From Clostridium sp. AM22-11AC (lineage in GTDB: Bacteria > Bacillota > Clostridia > Lachnospirales > Lachnospiraceae), in the NCBI RefSeq assembly GCF_003473545.1, contig NZ_QUCM01000019.1, positions 1,528 through 65,527 on the forward strand: DNA of 64,000 bases, written 5' to 3'. Below, piece by piece: positions 54,485-63,028 of the stretch (position 1 is its first letter; every line of letters starts with the position of its first letter). Position numbers and translations under genes: made by a program. The notes beneath the pieces are model-generated. The model did not search any database, was not told where the DNA came from, and saw only the letters and a program-made list of their open reading frames with translations.

Positions 54485-56014
54485 GTGGCAGAAGAGATAC
54501 TGAGAATGACAAATATTACAAAGCGTTTTGCTGGGATCACCGCTCTGGACCGGGTAGAATTTTCCTGTAATAAAGGTGAAGTACACATTCTTGCAGGTGA
54601 AAATGGTGCCGGAAAGAGTACCATATTAAAGATTCTGGCTGGCATCCACCAGGCAGATGAGGGTGAGATTTATTTCCATGGCAAAAAGGTTACTATTAAA
54701 AGCCCGGAGCACTCCCAGAAAATGGGAATTGCGATGGTATTCCAGGAACTGACACTTGTAGGAGAGATGACAGTTGCTGAAAACGTATATCTGAACCAGG
54801 AGCCGGTAAATGCCCTGGGAATGATAGACAAAAAGAAGATCCATGAAGAGATCGAAAAAGCAATGGATAAGTATGGGATCCATGTAGATCCGGACGCTTT
54901 AGTCAGCACACTTCCTGTTGCAAAACAGCAGATGGTAGAGATTTTAAAGATCCTGGTAAGAGATCCGGAACTGATCATCTTAGATGAACCCACATCTGCG
55001 CTGGCAAAGAAAGAAGTTGTCCAGCTGTATCAGATCATCCACAACCTCCTAGATAACGGTAAGACCATTATTTTCATTTCCCACCGTCTGGAAGAGCTGT
55101 TTGAACTGGGTGACCGAATTACCGTATTTAAAGACGGTCATTATGTGGGAACCAGGGATATGAAGGAAATGAACGAGGATGAGCTGATCAAAATGATGGT
55201 AGGCCGTTCTCTTACTAATATTTTCCCGCCGCCAGTCTGTGAGCCGGATTACAGCAAAGTAGTATTTGAGGCAAAGAACCTTACAGATAACGATGGAAAA
55301 TTAAAAGATGTAAGTTTCCAGGTATTTAAAGGAGAAGTTCTTGGAATTGCAGGTCTTCAGGGACATGGTCAGACGGAGCTTTTAAATGCCATCAGCGGAC
55401 TTTATCCGCTGACTAAGGGAGAGATCATAGTCAATGGAAAGACCGAAAAGATCAAAAGCGCAAGCCAGGCCATCCAGTGCGGCGTAGCCTTAGTTCCTGC
55501 AGACCGTAAGAGACAGGGACTTATGCTGGAGCTTTCCAACCGTCACAATCTGGCTGTTTCCAGTATGAAAAAAAGAATGAATGGACCATTTATCGATCAG
55601 AAAGCAGAAACCAGTTTTGCGGAAGATATGGTAAAACGCCTTTCTATTAAATTAGGTGGCTTGGAGCTTCCGGTTTCCAGCCTTTCCGGTGGAAACCAGC
55701 AGAAAATAGTACTTGGAAAGGAACTTGCAACAGAGCCTAAGGTGATCCTGTTTGATGAACCTACCAGAGGTATTGATGTAGAGGCAAAGCGTGAGTTTTA
55801 CCAGATCATGCATGAACTGGCAGCACAGGGAGTAGCCGTGATCATGAATTCCAGCGACATGATGGAAGTGATCGGAATGAGCAGCCGTGTTATTGTTATG
55901 TATGAAGGCAGGATCTCCGGTACATTACAGAAAGAAGAGCTGTCAGAAGAGCTGATCATGCAGTTTGGCATGGGCATGAAGAAGGAACGGACAAAGGAGG
56001 AGACAGAAGGATGA
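54485..56014 (+). CDS. ABC transporter ATP-binding protein, tandem domains (RbsA/MglA-like)
   Basis: 509 residues with two ATPase domains. Domain 1 has Walker A GENGAGKST, signature-region LPVAKQQMVEI and Walker B LIILDEPTSAL. Domain 2 has a degenerate Walker A (GLQGHGQTE), signature LSGGNQQKIVLGKEL and Walker B VILFDEPTRGID. This asymmetry is normal for carbohydrate uptake CUT2 ATPases. GAGGAGG lies 7 bases before GTG 54485, which I use; the frame runs upstream into the hairpin at 54410. It overlaps the first permease by ATGA. Confidence 0.94.
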   Translation: MAEEILRMTNITKRFAGITALDRVEFSCNKGEVHILAGENGAGKSTILKILAGIHQADEGEIYFHGKKVTIKSPEHSQKMGIAMVFQELTLVGEMTVAENVYLNQEPVNALGMIDKKKIHEEIEKAMDKYGIHVDPDALVSTLPVAKQQMVEILKILVRDPELIILDEPTSALAKKEVVQLYQIIHNLLDNGKTIIFISHRLEELFELGDRITVFKDGHYVGTRDMKEMNEDELIKMMVGRSLTNIFPPPVCEPDYSKVVFEAKNLTDNDGKLKDVSFQVFKGEVLGIAGLQGHGQTELLNAISGLYPLTKGEIIVNGKTEKIKSASQAIQCGVALVPADRKRQGLMLELSNRHNLAVSSMKKRMNGPFIDQKAETSFAEDMVKRLSIKLGGLELPVSSLSGGNQQKIVLGKELATEPKVILFDEPTRGIDVEAKREFYQIMHELAAQGVAVIMNSSDMMEVIGMSSRVIVMYEGRISGTLQKEELSEELIMQFGMGMKKERTKEETEG

Positions 56015-56961
56015 AGAACAAGCTAAATAAAAACTTCTGGAACAAACATGGACATGTGGTGATCATATATGTATTCCTGGTCGCACTTATGCTCCTTGTA
56101 AGTGTGTTCAGCCGTGACTTTTTCACTATAGGAAACTTTAAAAACCTGCTCAGGACTTCTTTTCCTCTTTTGATGGTAGCATTAGGACAGACACTGATCA
56201 TTTTAACAGGTGGTATTGACCTGTCATTAGGCGGTATCGTGGCACTGGCCAATGTAGTCTGTGTTATGACTATGAATACAGAATCTCCTGTTGGATTTAT
56301 TTTACCGCTGATCGCAGCAGTAGTCCTGGGATTGGTTTGCGGTGCTTTAAACGGAGTGCTGGTAACAAGAGGAAATCTGGCTCCTATTATCGTAACCATT
56401 GCAACAACAGCAATTTTTGATGGCTGCGCATTGCTTCTTATGCCAAAGCCGGGCGGTTCTGTACATAAGGCATTTTCTAAATTTCTTACAAGAGGTTTAA
56501 AGGGAGCGGTTCCGCTGATCTTATTCCTGGTGATCCTGATCCTTGTGAGAACCTTAACAAACCAGACTCCATATGGAAAAGCTTTAAGAGCTATTGGCGG
56601 CAGTGAAAATGCTGCTTATTCCACAGGTGTAAAGGTAAAAAAGGTAAAATTCATTGCTTACTGTCTGGCAGGTCTTCTCTGTGCAGCTGCCGGTATCTTC
56701 CTCAGTGCCCAGATGAACTCTGCAGACGCGACGATCGGAAAGAACTACGCAATGAATGCTATTACAGCAACTGTAGTAGGCGGAACTGCCATGACCGGTG
56801 CAGTAGGTGATCCTCTGGGAACCATAGCAGGCGTATTTATTATTTCCATTATCAATAATATGCTAAACCTTTTTGGTGTATCGTCATTCTACCAGTTTGT
56901 ATGTCAGGGTCTGATCCTGATCCTGGCACTGTCCTTAAGTGCAATGCATAAGAAACATTAA
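56011..56961 (+). CDS. ABC transporter permease (RbsC-like), first
   Basis: 316 residues with about 8-10 transmembrane helices and CUT2 permease features: FPLLMVALGQTLIILTGGID near residue 50, TPYGKALRAIGGSENAA near 190, GTAMTGAVGDPLGTIAG near 255. It is coupled to the ATPase gene by ATGA and probably pairs with the second permease as a heterodimer. Confidence 0.92.
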   Translation: MKNKLNKNFWNKHGHVVIIYVFLVALMLLVSVFSRDFFTIGNFKNLLRTSFPLLMVALGQTLIILTGGIDLSLGGIVALANVVCVMTMNTESPVGFILPLIAAVVLGLVCGALNGVLVTRGNLAPIIVTIATTAIFDGCALLLMPKPGGSVHKAFSKFLTRGLKGAVPLILFLVILILVRTLTNQTPYGKALRAIGGSENAAYSTGVKVKKVKFIAYCLAGLLCAAAGIFLSAQMNSADATIGKNYAMNAITATVVGGTAMTGAVGDPLGTIAGVFIISIINNMLNLFGVSSFYQFVCQGLILILALSLSAMHKKH

Positions 56962-56985
56962 CAGAAGAAAGGAAGGTGTTTAATC

Positions 56986-57933
56986 GTGAAGAAACTGTGC
57001 AGTAAATATTTAGAAAACAGTCAGATCGTAGTTTACCTGATCCTGATCCTTCTTCTGGTACTGGCTCAGATATTATCTCCGGGATATTTGAATCCCACCC
57101 ATATGGCAGGTATTTTAAGACTTGCGTCCTTTATGGGGATCGCAGCAATCGGACAGAACCTTACGATCCTTACAGGAGGTATTGACCTGTCTATTGCAAA
57201 TACCATTACCTTTGCAAATGTGATCGCAGCCCAGATCATGATGGGACGTGACAGTTCCATGCTTCCGGCTCTTTTAGCTGTGATCGTAATGGGCATCGTA
57301 GTAGGCCTGATCAATGGAACTGGTGTTTACTGGTTAAAGATCCCGCCATTTATTATGACACTGGGTGTTGGAACTGTGATACAGGGTATTTTCCTGATCT
57401 ATACAAAGGGTGCACCAAAGGGAAATGCAGCACCATTGCTCCGTTCCATCTGCGGACAGAGTATGTATGGTATCGTATCCGGTATTGTTCTGATCTGGGC
57501 AGTTCTTGCAGTGATCGCCATTGTACTGTTACATAAGACTCCTTACGGCAGAAAGCTGTATTCTGTAGGTATCAATGAAGAAGCATCCCGCTTCTCCGGT
57601 ATCAACACAGGCCGTGTTACTTTCTCTGTTTATCTGATCTCTGCGGTGATCGCAGCTGTATCAGGCTTCCTTCTGGTTGGATATACAGGAACCAGCTTCC
57701 TGGATGTAGGAACCAGCTATAATACAAAGACCATTGCAGCAGTTGTCATCGGTGGAACAGCCATTACAGGTGGAAAAGGCGGCTACCTGGGAACCATTGC
57801 AGGTGCTGTTATCATGACTATCCTGGATGATTTCTTAACCATTGTAAGCATCCCAGATGCAGGCCGTCAGGTTGTACAGGGCATTATCATTATCCTTTTG
57901 GTTCTGGTGTATAGCAGGGAAAAGAAGAAATGA
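56986..57933 (+). CDS. ABC transporter permease (RbsC-like), second
   Basis: 315 residues, CUT2 type: MGIAAIGQNLTILTGGIDLS near residue 50, TPYGRKLYSVGINEEASRFS near 185, GGTAITGGKGGYLGTIAGA near 257. It starts at GTG 56986 behind AAGGAAGG. Two different permeases of this class in one operon are common in clostridial importers of the ribose/autoinducer-2 group. A terminator follows. Confidence 0.92.
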   Translation: MKKLCSKYLENSQIVVYLILILLLVLAQILSPGYLNPTHMAGILRLASFMGIAAIGQNLTILTGGIDLSIANTITFANVIAAQIMMGRDSSMLPALLAVIVMGIVVGLINGTGVYWLKIPPFIMTLGVGTVIQGIFLIYTKGAPKGNAAPLLRSICGQSMYGIVSGIVLIWAVLAVIAIVLLHKTPYGRKLYSVGINEEASRFSGINTGRVTFSVYLISAVIAAVSGFLLVGYTGTSFLDVGTSYNTKTIAAVVIGGTAITGGKGGYLGTIAGAVIMTILDDFLTIVSIPDAGRQVVQGIIIILLVLVYSREKKK

Positions 57934-57982
57934 TGAATGGTTAGATGTGGGATTAATATGAGATAAAGGTGAGATGATATTA

Positions 57983-58032
57983 GCAGCGACGCTGTATCGG
58001 TGAGAGATCATTGGTATGGCGTTGCTGTTTTT
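57983..58032 (+). terminator. Terminator of the ABC operon
   Basis: CAGCGACGC pairs with GCGTTGCTG across a long, partly paired loop, followed by TTTTTT. It separates the ABC operon from the cas genes. Confidence 0.65.
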
Positions 58033-58082
58033 TATGAAACAAAAAATAAAACTGATTAAATATTATTGAAATAAAGTGAGCG

Positions 58083-58111
58083 TTGACTTTTGAGTGGAAG
58101 AGAGGTATATT
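58083..58111 (+). promoter_or_regulatory. Sigma-A promoter of the cas operon
   Basis: TTGACT (58083-58088) and TATATT (58106-58111) with an exact 17-bp spacer. It lies inside the upstream extension of the cas3 frame, so the true cas3 start must be downstream of about 58118. Confidence 0.75.
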
Positions 58112-58148
58112 GGAGTCAGATAGTAAGAGAGACAGGGGGGAAAAAGGA

Positions 58149-60845
58149 GTGAAAGAAAGAACGAAAATTCTGAATCATATGATCGCAAAGACAGACCGTA
58201 CAGATAATGAACTTTGGCTTCCGTTATGGATGCATTCTTATGATACGGCTGGCGTTATGGAATACCTTTATCATAACTGGGTTCCGCCAGCCGCTATAAA
58301 AGTGATCTGTAAAGACATGGGGGAAGAGATGGGATTGAAGGTATGCCTGTTTCTTGCATATTGCCATGATACGGCTAAAATGACGTATGTATTTCAATCA
58401 AACATCTCTGAGGGAGTGAAAATAATCCGTGAGGCAATCATCCAGGAAGGAATAAAACTTATTGACCCGAAAAAATTGACTAATAGGATATCTCATTCTT
58501 TGTGTGGAGAAGGCATTTTGAGAAAGTATGGGGTACCAATCGGAATTTCGGTAATTGTTGGTTCCCATCATGGTAAGACACCCGATGAGTGTTCGGATGA
58601 GATAGAAGAAAAAATAGAAAACTATGGTAAAGATGTATTTTTTGGACAACAAAGAGGCAAGTGGGAAGCTATATGGAAAGAATGGCTGGATACAGCACTT
58701 GAAAAAAGTGGATTTTCCAGTGTAGAAGAACTTCCGGATATCAGTATGGAAGCGCAGGTGATCCTTACGGGGCTTTTGATCATGGCGGACTGGATCGCTT
58801 CTAATACATATTATTTTCCGCTGATAAAGACTGACTGTCTGGGAAAGGATACAGACTATCCCAAAAGAGTGAACAATGCGATTGAAAGACTGAATTTCCC
58901 GGAATTCTGGATCCCAGGGGAAAATGATTGGGGAATGGATGATGCACTTTTTGAAGAGAGGTTCGGATTTTTGCCAAGAGAAGTGCAGCATACAGCAATG
59001 GAAATAGCGCAAAACACCATAGAACCGGGAATTTTTATTCTGGAAGCCCAGATGGGAGTTGGAAAGACAGAAGCAGCTTTGGCAATGGCGGAAATTCTAG
59101 GGCAAAAAGCAGGAAGCGGTGGAATTTTCTTCGGGCTTCCTACACAGGCTACGGCAAACGGACTTTTTCCAAGACTGATGAAATGGGCAGAACAGCAGTC
59201 AGAAAATGTAAAACTTGGCATACGTCTGGCACACGGAGCGGTTGCGTTAAATGAAGATTACCAGCAGTTGATAAAAGGTTCAGCTTTGTCAGTAGGTGAA
59301 GATGAAGAAAACAATCTGGTGGTTCACAGCTGGTTTGAAGGCAGGAAAGTGGCACTGTTAGTTGATTTTGTGATTGGAACTATTGACCAGCTCCTGATGG
59401 CCGCATTAAATCAGAGACACGTAATGTTACGGCATCTGGGATTGGCGGGGAAAGTGGTCATTATCGACGAGGTACATTCATACGATTCGTACATGATGAC
59501 ATTTTTGGAGCGGATTTTAAACTGGTTGGGAGCGTACCATGTACCAGTGATCGTTTTGTCAGCTACATTACCTCAAAAATATAGATTTAATTTAATACAG
59601 GCTTATTTGAATAAGAGGAACATGAATGCAAGTGCAGACTGGTGTAATGCAACAGGATATCCGCTTTTTACATGGACAGATGGGAAGCAGGTCTGCCAGA
59701 AGCAGATGCGTTTAGATGGTAAGAAAGAGATTGTTCAGGTCATTCGTATTAAAGATGAGGAATGCATGGAGATCCTGAAAAATTCTTTGAAGGATGGAGG
59801 CTGTGCCGGTATCATTTTAAATACAGTTGCAAGAGCACAGGATTTTGCACAAAAGATTGTTGAATGTTTTCCTGAATGTGAAATGATCCAGATGCATTCA
59901 CAGTTTATTATATCGGATCGTGCAGAGATTGAAAGAGAAATTTTAAAACGTGCAGGAAAAAATTCTACCTCTGAACAGCGAAATAAACTGATCATAGTTG
60001 GAACACAGGTGTTGGAACAGTCCCTTGATATTGATTTTGATGTAATGATCACAGATCTTTGTCCTATGGACTTGTTGCTTCAGAGAATAGGACGCGAACA
60101 TCGTCATGGGGGAAGAATAAGAACATTCTGTCTGCAGCTGGCTAAATGCTATGTTTTGACAGAAACAAGGGCTGTTTATGATGAATGGCTGCTTCAACGG
60201 ACTTTGGATAAACTTCCAGAACAGTTTTGTCTTCCAGATGATATTCCTGTTTATGTTCAGAAAGTGTATGCAGAGCCGGAAGAGTGTGAGAAAAATGAAT
60301 TATGGCATAGATATGACACGAATTTAAAAAAATTGAAGAAGGAAGCAGAAAGATCATTAGTAGGTGAACCCGCATGCGAAGATGAAACAAATCCGGAATT
60401 TGACAGTATTGCAACATGGATGTCTGAAGGTGATCCGGAATTAACAGATGCCTCAGCACTGGCATCCGTGCGTGCAGGATCCCCGTCCATTGAAGTACTT
60501 GTTTTGCGGAAAAAGGGAGATGATATCTGTTTTCTGCCATGGCAGTATGGAGGAAAGCGTATTTCGGCGGATAATATTCCATCGGAAGAAGAAACGAAAG
60601 AAATATTAAAACAAAAGTTACGGCTGTCATCTATATTTTCAAATGAATATAATTATAAACCGGTATTGAAAAAATTGAGAGATGACACAGATCAGTATTT
60701 TGCCCAGTGGCAATATGCTCCGAAACTTCGTGAAGAGCTGGTACTTTTATTGGACGAAAACTTATGTGCAGAATTAAACAAACATCATTTACATTACGAC
60801 AGGAAAACAGGATTATCCAGCAGAAAGGAGGACAAGGAAAAATGA
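58149..60845 (+). CDS. cas3: CRISPR-associated helicase/nuclease Cas3 (type I-E)
   Basis: About 898 residues. The N-terminal HD nuclease shows MHSYDTAGVMEYLYH, YCHDTAKMTYVF and GSHHGKTP. The superfamily 2 helicase follows with Walker A AQMGVGKTEAA, DEVH box IIDEVHSYDSYM, motif III LSATLP and motif VI LLQRIGREHRHGG. Cas3 is recruited by Cascade to unwind and degrade invading DNA. The frame is open from TTG 58083, but a promoter occupies that region, so GTG 58149 (G-rich site upstream) or ATG 58179 is likelier. The stop overlaps casA by ATGA. Confidence 0.95.
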   Translation: MKERTKILNHMIAKTDRTDNELWLPLWMHSYDTAGVMEYLYHNWVPPAAIKVICKDMGEEMGLKVCLFLAYCHDTAKMTYVFQSNISEGVKIIREAIIQEGIKLIDPKKLTNRISHSLCGEGILRKYGVPIGISVIVGSHHGKTPDECSDEIEEKIENYGKDVFFGQQRGKWEAIWKEWLDTALEKSGFSSVEELPDISMEAQVILTGLLIMADWIASNTYYFPLIKTDCLGKDTDYPKRVNNAIERLNFPEFWIPGENDWGMDDALFEERFGFLPREVQHTAMEIAQNTIEPGIFILEAQMGVGKTEAALAMAEILGQKAGSGGIFFGLPTQATANGLFPRLMKWAEQQSENVKLGIRLAHGAVALNEDYQQLIKGSALSVGEDEENNLVVHSWFEGRKVALLVDFVIGTIDQLLMAALNQRHVMLRHLGLAGKVVIIDEVHSYDSYMMTFLERILNWLGAYHVPVIVLSATLPQKYRFNLIQAYLNKRNMNASADWCNATGYPLFTWTDGKQVCQKQMRLDGKKEIVQVIRIKDEECMEILKNSLKDGGCAGIILNTVARAQDFAQKIVECFPECEMIQMHSQFIISDRAEIEREILKRAGKNSTSEQRNKLIIVGTQVLEQSLDIDFDVMITDLCPMDLLLQRIGREHRHGGRIRTFCLQLAKCYVLTETRAVYDEWLLQRTLDKLPEQFCLPDDIPVYVQKVYAEPEECEKNELWHRYDTNLKKLKKEAERSLVGEPACEDETNPEFDSIATWMSEGDPELTDASALASVRAGSPSIEVLVLRKKGDDICFLPWQYGGKRISADNIPSEEETKEILKQKLRLSSIFSNEYNYKPVLKKLRDDTDQYFAQWQYAPKLREELVLLLDENLCAELNKHHLHYDRKTGLSSRKEDKEK

Positions 60846-62401
60846 AAACGCCGGAGTTTAATTTATTAGAAGAAGCGTGGATACGAGTATTAAAAGATGA
60901 CTGTTCAGAAGAAATGGTTTCTCTTCCGGAGGCAATGATACATGCGCATGAGTACAGGGATTTATGCGGGGATACACCAGAACAGGATATGGCTGTTTTG
61001 CGTTTGCTTCTGGCAGTATTGCACACCATATTTTCAAAAATGGATGAAGATGGGCAGGACAATGTGATCGATACGCCCACACAAGCCAGAAAAAGATGGA
61101 GAGCCTTATGGGAAAAAGGATATTTTAAAGAAGATGTGATCCGTACATATCTGGAGAAATATCATGAACGTTTCTGGTTATTCCATGATCAATATCCATT
61201 CTGGCAGATACCGGAAGCAGCTGTGGGAACCGAGTATACGGTTGCAAAATTAAATGGGGAGCTTTCTGAAAGTGGAAACAAGGTACGTCTTTTTCCATTG
61301 TGTAATGGGATCAAAAAGCAGGAAATGGAATATGCAGCAGCAGCCAGATGGCTTTTATATGTAAATGCCTATGATGATACTTCTGCAAAGCCAAAAGGAA
61401 AAGGTCTTCCTTCACCGGGAGTAGGATGGCCTGGAAAGCTGGGATTGATCGCTGCAGTTGGAGATAACCTTTTTCAGACGCTCATGTTAAATCTTACCCT
61501 TTTAAAAGACGGAAGAAGTCTTTGGGAGGGAGAGGACAAGCCGATATGGGAGCGGGAACCATCTAAAAAAGAAAGACAGGAAATTGCAGTTCCTGATAAT
61601 TTGGCAGAACTTCTTACTTTGCAGTCAAGGCGGCTTCTGTTAAAACGAGATCATAATAAGGTGGTTGGATATTACCTGCTGGGAGGAGATTTCTTTGACA
61701 AAAACCTGGCATATGCAGAGCAGATGACTGTGTGGAGAGAAGTGAAAGAAAAGGATCGAAAATTTTTCACACCACGCAGACATGATCCTTCCAGACAAAT
61801 GTGGCGGGATTTTGGAAGCATATTTGTAGAATCGGGATCCAATGTGCGAAAGCCGGGAGTTGTCAGCTGGTATGATACCATAGCAACGGAAATGCAATGG
61901 AAAATAAGACCGATCCGTTTTAGGATTGCTTCTGTACAATATGGAGATAAAGATTTTTTTGTGAATGATACATTCAGTGATTCACTGGCTTTTCAGGGTG
62001 AACTGCTTTTACAGATGAGTCGTCCATGGCAGAGCAGGATCTTAGACGAGATCAATAAATGTGAAGAGGTAGCTGGGGCTATTGGGATGCTGGAAGGAAA
62101 TCTTGCCAAGGCAGAAGGCAGAGATGCAGATATTGTCTATGCAAAGGAATTGTTCTATGACCGGATCGACCAGCCTTTTAGACGATGGCTTATGGAAATT
62201 TTACCAGAAACAGATGATATATCAAAAACTTGTAAAAAATTAGATGAGATCATTCAAATGGTTGGAAAAGAACTGGGAGAAGAAATGGTTTCAAATGCAG
62301 GAGAAGCTGCCTTTGCGGGCAGAATGAAAGATGATGTGTACTATGCTTCACCGGAAGCTTATAACTGGTTTCTTGGAAAACTACATAAAATTTATCACTG
62401 A
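60842..62401 (+). CDS. casA: Type I-E Cascade large subunit CasA/Cse1 (Cas8e)
   Basis: 519 residues, the usual Cse1 length. FNLLEEAWIRVL at the N-terminus is the family opening, and WLFHDQYPFWQIPEA near 115 and GVGWPGKLGLIAAVGDNLFQTLMLNL near 200 are conserved. Cse1 recognises the PAM and recruits Cas3. AGGAGGAC places the start at ATG 60842, within the last codons of cas3. The order cas3-casA-casB-casC identifies subtype I-E. Confidence 0.94.
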   Translation: MKTPEFNLLEEAWIRVLKDDCSEEMVSLPEAMIHAHEYRDLCGDTPEQDMAVLRLLLAVLHTIFSKMDEDGQDNVIDTPTQARKRWRALWEKGYFKEDVIRTYLEKYHERFWLFHDQYPFWQIPEAAVGTEYTVAKLNGELSESGNKVRLFPLCNGIKKQEMEYAAAARWLLYVNAYDDTSAKPKGKGLPSPGVGWPGKLGLIAAVGDNLFQTLMLNLTLLKDGRSLWEGEDKPIWEREPSKKERQEIAVPDNLAELLTLQSRRLLLKRDHNKVVGYYLLGGDFFDKNLAYAEQMTVWREVKEKDRKFFTPRRHDPSRQMWRDFGSIFVESGSNVRKPGVVSWYDTIATEMQWKIRPIRFRIASVQYGDKDFFVNDTFSDSLAFQGELLLQMSRPWQSRILDEINKCEEVAGAIGMLEGNLAKAEGRDADIVYAKELFYDRIDQPFRRWLMEILPETDDISKTCKKLDEIIQMVGKELGEEMVSNAGEAAFAGRMKDDVYYASPEAYNWFLGKLHKIYH

Positions 62402-62416
62402 TAGGAGGTGAAGAGG

Positions 62417-63028
62417 ATGGAAAATAGCAATCCGATTGAACAGATGAAAGGATTTGTGGAAAAGAAGCTTCGTGTATTAAGAGAAAACCCAGATGAGAGC
62501 GGAACCAAGGCATATCTGGCTAAAATGCGTAAAGGTGTTGGAAAAGTACCAGGCGCAGATCCGGAACTTTGGGGGATTTTATTTGAAGATCTGCCAGAGG
62601 AATTAATAGGCAGAGGAAATACACCTGGGCGGGCAGAGTTGGCATTGTATACGGCATTTACATTGTATGCGATCCATCAGCAAAGTCGTTCTCTTAAAGA
62701 TGAAAATGCCCACCAAAGGGGAATTGGCTTTGGCAGAGCAACAGGAGAAATGGCAGCACAAGATCCGGAGTCATTAAAAGCAGTACGCAGAAGGTTTAAT
62801 GCAGCAGCTGTATCATCCGATCTGACGGAATTAGCATGGCATATGAAGGGAATGGTGCAGTTATTCAGGCAGAAGGAGATCCGTCTGGATTATGTGCAGT
62901 TAGCAGTGGATTTTTATCTGTATCAGGATTTTGAAAAAATTCCGGAGATCCGGTTAAAATGGGGACGAGATTTTTACAGATACTGTAATGTAAAAGCAGA
63001 AAATGAGGAGGAAAAGGAAAATGGATGA
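62417..63028 (+). CDS. casB: Type I-E Cascade small subunit CasB/Cse2
   Basis: 203 residues, mainly helical, with KAYLAKMRKGVGKVPG near residue 30 (the family LRRG-type basic motif), ALYTAFTLYAIHQQS near 80 and RRFNAAAVSSDLTELAWHM near 125. Cse2 forms a dimer along the Cascade belly and stabilises the R-loop. GGAGGTG at 62404-62410 supports ATG 62417 rather than GTG 62408. It overlaps casC by 8 bp. Confidence 0.93.
   Translation: MENSNPIEQMKGFVEKKLRVLRENPDESGTKAYLAKMRKGVGKVPGADPELWGILFEDLPEELIGRGNTPGRAELALYTAFTLYAIHQQSRSLKDENAHQRGIGFGRATGEMAAQDPESLKAVRRRFNAAAVSSDLTELAWHMKGMVQLFRQKEIRLDYVQLAVDFYLYQDFEKIPEIRLKWGRDFYRYCNVKAENEEEKENG

Noticed and set aside
58083..58148. Extra N-terminal residues of Cas3 from the TTG start
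   Set aside because: A consensus sigma-A promoter occupies this stretch, so it should not be translated.
57934..58148. CRISPR repeat array next to cas3
   Set aside because: The gap contains a terminator and promoter but no repeated units of 28-29 bp.
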